A stretch of 64,000 nt of DNA from Synanceia verrucosa. Its lineage: Eukaryota > Chordata > Actinopteri > Perciformes > Synanceiidae. The translations under genes and the position numbers were made by a program. The first letter of the stretch is position 1. Every line of letters starts with the position of its first letter. The notes beneath the pieces are model-generated. The model did not search any database. It had not been told where the DNA came from and saw only the letters and a program-made list of their open reading frames with translations. This document shows positions 55,740 to 64,000 of the stretch, piece after piece. Where the stretch lies: assembly GCA_029721515.1 (NCBI GenBank), contig CM056552.1, forward strand, positions 30,415,892 through 30,479,891, written 5' to 3'.

Positions 55740-56230
55740 CAGGCTGTTTATTCGGACATCGTCTAATCCAATGTCCATTTTGTCCACAACCATAGCATGG
55801 TCTGGATAGGCCATTATGTAAATGTTGCTTAAATGGCTGCCTGTCCTGACAACCTTTGTGTTTGTTCATTGATCTGTTCAGATTTTTATCCGTCTTGTTT
55901 TCATTTTTGTTTTGATGTTATCTGATCTGTACTGCTCACAATGTTTGGGTTGCCTTCGTTCCCATCAAAGTGACTAATTTGCTAGCGGTGTGCTTTCTTT
56001 CACTTTCCTGAAGCCAAGCCATGTATCTCAATCAGTTTACCCATTTTGTCATTTTTCTGTTTATTTCCTGAGACCTGGAGAGAGTCACAGGCCCAAACTG
56101 ATCAAAGACACTAGAGCAGGGGACAAAGACTGAGGGGTCATAAGCAGAAGGTGAGATCTGGGCCGAATTGAAGCAACCTTACCAATAAAAAAACTGAAGG
56201 AAGTTTTCACCCACAGCAGGGGATGCCTCC
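55740..56230 (-). pseudogene. Retroviral gag remnant with CCHC zinc knuckle
   Basis: On the minus strand, near 55800-55755, the translation includes CYGCGQNGHWIRRC, a classical Cys-x2-Cys-x4-His-x4-Cys nucleocapsid finger that binds viral RNA. Upstream, a few short open pieces to about 56230 (FDQFGPVTLS-like) may be the capsid end, but stops are frequent. There is a single knuckle. It is non-functional. Confidence 0.7.
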
Positions 56231-56239
56231 ATACAGGCA

Positions 56240-58060
56240 GTCTGTGGGGCATTAAGAAGATAGTCTATAGTGTTAAACCAAATATGATGCTTGTGACAGT
56301 TAGAATAATATCAGAGAAATATTTTCTTTTGGCATATTGTACAGTTTTCTGATAGTGATGCCAGCAGTCCCTTAAAATTTGACAAGACACTTGCAATTTG
56401 TCCTTTTTCCATTTGCGTTCAGCTCTATGACACTCACGTCTGACAGCATGAGTCATGTCATAGCCCGGGCTCAGATTTAGTTTTAGGCTGTCTGGACTTT
56501 AAGGGAGCCACAGTGGCCAAAACAGTTTGGCAGGAGTGAAACCATGAGTTCAACTCCTCTGTATTGCACACAGATTTGTGAACAATGGAGTTCTGACTGA
56601 AGGCTACCGAAAACTGAACAGCAGTGGAGGGGTTAATTATACGACAGCACCGAGCAGCAGCGCGAGGTTTAAAAGTATCACAGGCAAGAGCAGCCTCAAA
56701 TAATATAGGCATATGGTCAGAAAACACTGTGTCACAAATCTCTAGATTAAAAACGGGCAAACCATATGATAGAAGCATGTGTCCGTGTTCTTGTCAATTA
56801 AAAAGTCCTTATTGTACTTGGTGGGCTGATAGACCACAGCACACAACACTGTGTGAGAGCAACCAACCTCAAATAAACTCAGTTCAAAGTGAGTGAAAGA
56901 GGATGACAGCGATAGCTGCTTACATTTGTAATGATTCTTGTAGACAGTCGCTATTCCTCCTCCTTGGCCCAACATCCACGGGGAGTTAAAGTAGTTGCAA
57001 TCATGTGGTAAAACCTCAGTCATAGTGAGAGTGGGATCAGACAGGACACACCTCCTCCCCAGGCTTTCAACTGTGGAGGCTAGAGCCTCAAGTTCATAGT
57101 GCAGCTTCATGGACTGTCTAGACATGATGTCATTGGTGTCAGCATGCACTATCACAATGTGGACGGATAGATGGACGTCAAGGAGGGTGGGAATTAGTGC
57201 AATAAAATCAGCTGTCTTGCCTCCTGATAGACAGTATGTAACTGCAACTGGAAGTTTAACAAAACTGACGACAGAATCTCCAGCAATTAAGATATCAGGT
57301 AGCTCCATTTCAGGGTTGTCTTTGTAAACTGACAGTCTTGATCTGAGTCTGTGGTCAACCGTTAATGAGCCAGCTGAGTGCATGTGCACTGAGTCGTTGA
57401 TTACCTGAGATGATGCGTGCATGGGGCAAAGCGCTGAGATAGGTGACTGTGTTGAGGGAGAAGACGACACTGGAGCTGACACTGAGTGAAACAGGTTGTC
57501 AGACTCCAACTGCAGGAGTGACAAACGAGGGCGTTTAGACCCAGCAGGGCCTGAAACAGGATGTGAGTCCTTGGACAAGGTGGAACTGGCAGGTGTGGAG
57601 CGCTTTCTGATGGCAGAGCGTACACGATCCACTCCGCGAGCAGAGGGTGGATTGGGAGCGAGGATGGGCGACTGGGGAAACTCGGTCAGCGGTGAGAAAA
57701 AGTTAGTGGCGGTTCGTAGAGGGGAAAAGAGAGCCTTATTTCCCCCAACAGACACCCACGAAGGTTAAGTAAGGCCAGAGACGTCAGCCAAAGGACACCT
57801 AGCTGCTGCAATGGAGGCCAGCCGCTGCTGGCTGCCTGCTAGCTCGAGGCATGTTAGCTGGGAACACAGCACCATCTGCCGCTGCAAGTTATCCTCGATG
57901 AGCTGCTCAATGGATCGCAGTTTAGTTTTCAGCTCGGGAACTTCGGCGGACGGGGCCGTCAGTGGATCTGTAGGAGTAAGAAAAACACACAGCCAGCAAA
58001 AAACGAAGCGGTGAAGGACAGCGGATTTTTCAGCCGGGCAGAGAAGAGAAACTTACCGCC
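56240..58060 (-). pseudogene. LINE with ORF1-ORF2 internal deletion
   Basis: Minus strand. ORF1 starts near 58010 with a coiled-coil-like head (ELKTKLRSIEQLIEDNLQRQ), then a stop region near 57770. A 337-codon frame (57755-56742) follows. Its first two thirds are an ORF1 linker plus esterase-like domain (DILIAGDSVVSFVKLPVAV, HIVIVHADTNDIMSRQS, LGRRCVLSDPTLT). Its last third is ORF2 endonuclease (LGQGGGIATVYKN, VLCAVVYQPTKYNKDFL). The join near 57010 is in frame, so a deletion fused the two genes. After a frame change the endonuclease ends with VFSDHMPILFE (near 56720), and linker remnants continue to 56240. No RT is present. Confidence 0.85.
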
Positions 58061-59399
58061 AAGGGCCCAGGACCGGGCCCAGGACCGGGCCCACTGCAGG
58101 TGTGACAGCTCCGGTAAGTTTTTAGCCCGAGAATGGCTCTCAGGTCTGAGTCACTTTGATGTCTTCGATGATAATTCACGATAGTACAGATTAAGCCAGG
58201 AAACTCTCTCAGGTGAATCAGGTGAGTTTCCTCTGTCACAGTCTTTCCAGGCCATAGAGCTGTCAAGCTAGCAGCAATCCTATTGTCACTGTGATGATGT
58301 TAGCAGACAGGGCTGAAGACAACAGCATATGGGACCCAGGCTGGGTCACTCTGCGCACCTGACCCTGAAAGTATGCAGAGGCACGCACAGCTGTTAAAGT
58401 GCCAACGACAAGCTACTGCAGGGAACATGAAGACAAATGTTAAGAAAAAAATGAACATTCATGAGCAAATAAACACACAACCAGGACATGTTAATACTTT
58501 TTTTTATTTCCAGGACCTCATTGTGGGGAAAATAGAATACAGACAATTTTTAGAGCTCCCCCTCTGAGCATCCTTTTAGGGGAGCTTGTAGCCCTCACGG
58601 GGGAGGCAAGCTCCCCTTAGCCCCCCCATAATACTTCTCCAACTGCGTAATACGTTATCCAACTCCGTAAGCACGGAGAACCCTCAAGCCCTCGCAGTTT
58701 GTCATTGTGGTGCCGATGTTGTGCCACAGTAGGCACCCCTGCCGTGAAATACACCCCCTCGCAATTCGCCTTAATATCGCAGACAAACGCAAGAGAAAAT
58801 ACTATTTTATGATTTAATTATTTGTGAGAGAGATAGAAGAGAAGAACAGCAGTTGCTTACAGTCTTTAAAGCTCCTCTAAAGAGTGCAAATAACATATGT
58901 TCTTCTCAACACAAAATTGGATAATAGCAAAACCACACCAACCAACACCTTTTGTTATGTTCTGTGGAAATATACCCCAGCCATAATTACTCAATGAATT
59001 AAATTGATTGTTTAAGCAAGCTGAATGTATTAGACTTGATGCATTTCACAAGGGTAATCAATACTTTCGTTCCTGTCCTGTCCGCGCTGCTGTGGAGGCG
59101 ACCTGTCTGTTTGCTTCTGTGTAGGGCAAGGAGCTGCATTTCACGGCAATGGTGTGACTAGAGGACCAATTGCAGCCCTTGCCGTCTCTGTTCTTCCTTG
59201 ACAGAATGACGGACAGTGAAAAAATATTTCATGCACCCGGAGAGAACACAGAGGCTCTCCAACGACGTAGAGGGCTCCTCGTGTTCAGATACAGCAATAT
59301 ATGGAATACTATAAATTTGATGCCTTAATGCTGAGAAAGGCACTATATAAGTACAGTCTATTTGTTTTGTCATAACCTGGTTTTAATATTTTATTTGTC
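58061..59399. other. Unassigned stretch with a hairpin and LINE-like tail
   Basis: Immediately at 58061-58095 GGCCCAGGACCG is tandemly duplicated. The hairpin at 58578-58617 is listed separately. GAAAGGCACTATATAAGTAC near 59335 resembles the 3' tails of L2-type LINEs and SINEs. No coding similarity. Confidence 0.35.
58578..58617. repeat. Perfect 10-bp stem hairpin
   Basis: AGGGGAGCTT and AAGCTCCCCT are exact inverted copies separated by 20 bp. The surroundings are C-rich with several GGGG/CCCC runs. Confidence 0.85.
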
Positions 59400-60190
59400 C
59401 CCTTGCAGCTATGGTGGGCCCCCTGATGCTGTGGCCTCAGTGGCGGTGCCACGGCAGCTGTGTTTTGGGGATGTGGCGGCTGGTCAGTATGGTCGGGGGG
59501 CTGGTGGTGGGCTCTTTGCTGGCCGGGGGTTGGGTGAGTGGGTCGGCGCGTGCGGTTGCTGCTCCCTGATTGGTGGATTCGGCCTGCTCTCGCCCGTGCT
59601 CTCGGTTGTCTCTGTGTGTGGGGTGGGGCTCCCTGTCGGATTCATGGTGGCGCTGGTCCGTCCCCCCGCTGGTCCGTCCCCCCGCTTTTCCCTCTCCCTT
59701 TCCCTCCTCGCCCACACTGGCCCCATGGTTTGCGTTCGGGCCCGGCTTCGGTCGCCTTCTGGATGCCGCCCGGTGATGGCCTGCTGCGTGCGGGCCCGGT
59801 GCTCCCTCACTCTCTCGTCCCCCTCCCTCCGGAGGGGAGCGCCGGTTCGCGGTCTTGCCTCATGGGCGGCGGTGGCCTCCTGTCTCCCGGGTGTTGGGGT
59901 GGCTGGGGGTGTGGCGGGGGTGGGGGTTGGGGATGGGGGTGGATGGTGGGGTGGTTGGGGTTGGGTGGGCCCTCGTGTCGCTGGCCCCTTGGACCTGTCC
60001 TGGCCTCCTGGGAGGTGGTGGTTTCTTTCTCCTCCTGGTCGTTGGATCTGCGTGGTTCTCGGTGGCCCGGGTGGCTCTCTGGGTTTGGCATCGTCGATGC
60101 TCCCACTTCCCCGGGTTGTTGTGGACACCTGGCCGATCTGGCCATGAGGGGTCGTGGTAGACGCTCTGGGTTTCGGTGTTCTACACACAT
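59400..60190. repeat. GC-rich tract of unknown origin
   Basis: About 790 bp of markedly GC-rich, on this strand largely G- and TGG-rich DNA. Degenerate short repeats include GGGGTTGGGG-like words at 59885-59970 and a tandem GCTGGTCCGTCCCCC at about 59655-59685. The neighbours are AT-rich. Long frames exist on both strands (261 codons plus, 236 minus), but they are low-complexity, mirror each other and have no domain. They follow from the lack of A/T-rich stop codons. It may be the core of an interspersed repeat or a decayed minisatellite. Confidence 0.5.
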
Positions 60191-61439
60191 GCATGTTTTA
60201 TCCAGACCTTATTAACTCCTCCCGAGTCACATTGATAAGTACTGATGTGAACTGCTAGTATGTGCCAAATCATTCGTCCGACTTCTCACTAAGGTCATGT
60301 TTTCTCCACATACTTCTTTCATTTGTGTTCTTGGTAGCCTACTCTATACGGTTAGGTCCTCCACTACTCTGGTGTTCAATACTGTTGGGTGTTGGGATGA
60401 AGGTGTTAGGAATGACACAGTAGCTTACACGTTTTTTTTATTCCAATAGCACTGCCTGTCTGTAAACTTCCCTTTTTGTTTTGTCTTATCTCCCTGTCTG
60501 TCATTTATTTCCCCCTCTTATCACCCAGGTGTAGCACGTCCCTCTCTGGCTTATAACAGGAAATTCCAATAAATAAAGTAAGATTAGATTCCAGGGAGGG
60601 CCGGTGATGGTCACATACACGCACCAAATATTAATAGCTTTTGCTGCAAGACTAAAATATGCATAATCTCATAAAAGGCCGACACTCTTTTGTGGTGTTG
60701 AACAATGAGAACAATGCAGACAAAGTGAAGAAAAAAAAAATAAATATTTTATTTGTCCACCATCAAATAAGAATCCTCCCTCCTCAATTCAAATATACAG
60801 TACAATGTTCCATTTTGTGCACGTGTTATAATCAAGTGGGAATGAACTAATCTGGATCGAGATGTTATGAGAACCTGTAGCATGAGAATAAGTATAAAAT
60901 AATGAACTTAACTCTTCTCATTTCTGAGTATCTCCCCAGGAAATCCATCTGACACTATGTGGCACCTAAGTGCTAAAGGCTTAAGTTTTATGACTGGCAG
61001 AATAAACAGATAAGACCAGTTCCTCCTCTCTGACCCAAGGAACTCCATATTGCCCCCACATTCCTGCATTAATCCTTCCAGACACATCCAAAGCTTAATG
61101 TGGCCTCTTCCTTTCTCCCTGCCTGGAACAGAACATTACATTAAGATTTTAATAGTCAACTATGCTTTAATTCCTCAGCTACTGTCATATAAGTATCACT
61201 TTTACAACGTCAAAGGTCAGTCTCCACATAGATCCTATTACTTTCACTCATTCTGATAAAGACCAAATGTGACATGTGGGATTGGTTGTGGACTGCAGAT
61301 ACAATCATACACACAGTAGATCTGCCTGTTGTAGTACCCCTTCTTACATGCTGTGATTTCATGGTTCATCCATGTTGTTCAATTTGTTGATTAATTTCAA
61401 TTCAATTGGTCAAATTTGTTCTGTGGTTTCGTACTTGCT
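60191..61439. other. Unassigned stretch
   Basis: No similarity recognised. AATAAATAAAGTAAGATTAG near 60570 looks like a polyadenylated element tail, which may mark the 3' end of the element containing the GC-rich tract. Confidence 0.3.
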
Positions 61440-62330
61440 TGGACAACTTCAGGAAAAGGCTTTGGAACAAAGGACAGCATTGTACATCATCTTCATAGAT
61501 GGAGAAGCTTCTGACGTCCACGTCTTTCATGGAGTCAAACAGGGATGCATACTGGCTCTCACGCTGTTTGCACTCTCTTAGCTGCTGTTATCGAAGAAAT
61601 GTCAGAAGACATGCTTGACGGAATATACATACAAACTCGATCCGACGGTGGACTTTTCAACGTTGCAAGACTAAAATCCAGACGTCGTGTACTGGTGAAG
61701 TGCATCCGCGAGCTCCTATATGCAGATGACTCTGCCCTGGTGGCACACACACTGGATGATATCCAGCGGATTTTGGATAAGTTCGTTGAAGCAGAGACCT
61801 TCACATACTTGGGATCTACCGTGGCAAATGATAACTCCATGGACAGCGAGATTGATGCCTGGGTGCAGGCTGCCCCAACTGCGTTCGGACGCCTCAAGGT
61901 CCGGCTGTGGAACGTAAAAGCTATAAGACTGAGCACAAAGCTTAATGTCTACAGGGTTGTAGTGTTGAGCGCTCTTTTATATGGACAAGAAGTGTCAACT
62001 CTGTATGCCCTTCATGTTTGACGACTGTCTGTCCTGGTCCGGCACAATCTTCGTGGACTGATGGGTATCAGTTGGAAAGACCACATTACCAACGTTGAAG
62101 TCCTGAGGCATGCGTGCATACCAACTATTGAAGCCATGATTACTCAATCGCAACTCCGGACACGTCATCAGGATGCCGGAAGATCGACTCCCACGGATCC
62201 TTTCTGAACTGAAAGAGGGGACAAGGCCTCATGGTTGTGACTGCACTTTAAGGACACAGTGAAACGTGGTCTTGGCCTTGCAGGTATCAGCTATCAAGAG
62301 CTGGAGAAATTAGTGAGACCCACAGACAGA
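61440..62330 (+). pseudogene. LINE reverse transcriptase fragment, other family
   Basis: Plus strand. GVKQGCILALTLFAL (RT motif, near 61535), then LLYADDSALVAHTLDDIQRI with the catalytic Asp pair (near 61720). TFTYLGSTVANDNSMDSEID, then APTAFGRLKVRLWNVKAIRL and TKLNVYRVVVLSALLYGQE follow to about 61995. Past a stop, LRGLMGISWKDHITNVEVLR and ACIPTIEAMITQSQLR continue the C-terminal domain, with a later LGLAGISYQELEKL. This motif set differs from the L2-like LINEs elsewhere in the window. It belongs to another non-LTR clade that I do not assign. The upstream RT and the endonuclease are missing and the frame is broken. Confidence 0.82.
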
Positions 62331-64000
62331 GACATGCTGTCTCAGGGCCCAGCGTCTCATGCCATGGGACAGCCTCTCCAGAACCTTCAACATGCTCCAG
62401 AGATGACTAAAAGACTGAATCCTGCCCTAAACCATCTCTCCTCTCTGCTCTGCTCCTCTACCTGAACTGAAATGAAGTAAGTCAGCTCCTCTGCCTGACA
62501 GGCTGCAGAAATGACTCCAGCCTTCATGAAGAAACTGAAAAGAAGAAAAGACTGTCGACCGACATGTTGGTGTGAATCCAGCCAACCTCCCCCATCAACA
62601 AGGGGGAACTGAAGCAAAGGCACAGAGACTATGCTGTAAAGAAAAGAGAGAGAGACTGAGATGGAAACAATGTCGGCCAAGCCATGTCAACCTGGTTGAA
62701 TCTAACTGGTCACATTGAATTCATTAATCATTTATCCATCCAATTTTACTTTTTGTTTAATCATTCATTCCATTTTGGTCACAATGAGTCAGTGCCATGT
62801 ACTCACCCACCAAACTTTCCGTTATTTTAGTATTTCCTATTTTCTATTATATTATTTTCTGTTAATAATCTGGGCATTTAATTTGTCAAATTAATCATTT
62901 ATTATTAATTATTTTCTGCTAGTAGTCTGGTCATGTGGTCAAATAAATATGTCATTTAAAAGAACTTGGTTATTTGATTTGTGTGTATATAGAAATTATT
63001 AATTGATTAATTGATTCACTAGGTCAAGAAGTCTGTAGCACCCTGAGGATGAAGAGATGTCAAATTCACAAGTTTTCTCTGTTTTAGCAAAACTGGGTGG
63101 TGCTCTGATAATTTCCACTATTAAAAGTAATAGGAAATTATACGTGAAGTTGAGTTTCAACTCTGCTTCACCTTTTCTGACCATTTATGCTTTATGACAA
63201 ATAACTTAAAAGTTATTGTTTATAAATACATAATGAAGCCAAAATGAAACCAGTCAGCCTTTCAGAACACATGAACATGTTAATATGGTTGCCGAGAAAT
63301 GATGCAAAGTTAAAGGAATTAAGGAGCTTCCTTTATCAGTACGTGCTGTGCCCATGACACTAGAGAATTTCACCAATTACTGTTGGGTTTGCATTACCCT
63401 TTACTCCTTTTATTAGTGCTCAGCGATCTGTATATCCCTTTGACTGTGTGCAGTGCTCATTCTGGCCTAAAGACTGTGTGCGCCTAACAGATATAGCGTT
63501 CAGCCACCTCCCATCAGAAAATTGAATCTAAATAAGATTTTCCTTTCAGTACAAGAGTCCCATTTGTGTTGAGTATGATACACACACACTGTGAACAGCA
63601 CAGTGATGATGTTGTTGTAGATGTACTCCTTAAATTATAAGGTAGAATTATGTCACTCTCCAGCTTTGTGAGTTTCCCTTTTTACCCAGACTACCCTGCT
63701 CCTGGACTGCTCCATAAGTTAGCTCTTTAACAGTGAGGCATGTCCTCCCACTCATTGAAATCAGATTTGTTATGTTGGTGTGCAGATGCGATTAAAGCTT
63801 GTTTCAGCGGCAGAGCTCATACTGTCGACAGACACTTGGCCACTTGATGTGGCAGACAGGTGATTCTTTGGGTTTTATTTACTTTGTTCTTTGATTTTAC
63901 TTAATTTACCTAAATTAAAAAGTGTGATATGCTTTTGTTAACAGATAGTTTTACAACAAAAAGGCTGACTGCTTTCATTTTGGCTGCTACCTTGAAAGCT
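62331..64000. other. Unassigned stretch to window end
   Basis: No coding similarity. TTATTTTCTGTTAATAATCTGGGCATTTAATTTG-type words are repeated loosely at about 62850-62945 (TTATTTTCTG, CTGGTCATGTGGTC, TCTGGGCA). Confidence 0.3.

Larger units (their letters stand above)
52050..56230 (-). mobile_element. Endogenous retrovirus remnant, minus strand
   Basis: Retrovirus-like genes occur in the expected order read from high to low coordinates: a nucleocapsid zinc knuckle (about 55740-55800, gag), integrase (52500-53403, pol) and the start of an envelope-type reading frame (52109-52444). No protease or reverse transcriptase is recognisable, and about 2.3 kb between gag and integrase is unassigned. 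I found no paired LTRs. The genes are all broken. The closest general type seems to be gamma/epsilon-like retroviruses of fish, judged from the integrase-end layout only. Confidence 0.65.

Noticed and set aside
59362..60215. Long ORFs (261 codons plus strand, 236 codons minus strand)
   Set aside because: They lie in a GC-rich low-complexity tract, occur in several frames of both strands, and have no domain. They reflect a lack of stop codons.

Overview
The window looks like intergenic or intronic DNA from a teleost fish, probably a percomorph. The evidence is the repeat content: several Tc1-like transposons, fish-type L2/CR1-like LINEs, DIRS tyrosine-recombinase retroelements, a BED-finger hAT, an endogenous retrovirus remnant, tRNA-derived SINEs, and many CA, TA and GATA-type microsatellites. 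I recognise no host gene exon. Every protein-coding similarity I can support belongs to a mobile element, and nearly all are broken. The exception is one apparently intact Tc1-like transposase (11959-12978, minus).

Layout. 1-2550 is a degenerate satellite with a 63-bp dimer unit. 2545-8530 holds LINE fragments, a dispersed AT-rich repeat, two minisatellites and a small solo LTR (8340-8532) with a perfect 5-bp target duplication. 9040-11660 has no recognisable element and includes a candidate conserved noncoding stretch. 11661-13259 is a complete Tc1-like transposon with near-identical ends. 15080-18770 may be one large DNA element with CTTAAG-rich ends, carrying a LINE tail and a decayed second-family Tc1-like copy. 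19965-24121 is a mosaic: a SINE inside a dispersed repeat, a SINE tail cut by a Tc1-like element, a LINE fused to that element, and another SINE. 25045-27138 holds a putative 1.1-kb DNA element and a SINE with a 12-bp target duplication that is itself interrupted by a 528-bp nonautonomous DNA element.

27151-33996 is mostly unassigned, with one SINE, tandem repeats and a candidate conserved noncoding block (30840-31470). 33997-35206 is a full-length but dead Tc1-like copy. 35366-38949 is a four-level nest: a solo LTR interrupted by a DNA transposon, interrupted by a second, interrupted by a Tc1-like element. 40376-42150 is a LINE tail split by a hAT-type element. 42171-48587 holds two DIRS fragments in opposite orientation around a near full-length two-ORF LINE. 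48596-51787 is a complete BED-finger hAT with a two-exon transposase gene and a perfect 8-bp duplication. 52050-56230 holds retroviral env, integrase and nucleocapsid remnants on the minus strand. 56240-58060 is a LINE with an internal ORF1-ORF2 deletion. 59400-60190 is an unusual GC-rich tract, and 61440-62330 is one more LINE remnant.

The genes do not form a pathway. The coherent story is layered insertion, and the order of many events can be read from target-site duplications and interrupted copies. I found no clear new biological system. The points most worth following are the intact Tc1-like transposase, the four-level nest, the intron-containing hAT transposase, the core motif shared by two SINEs, and the candidate conserved noncoding blocks.
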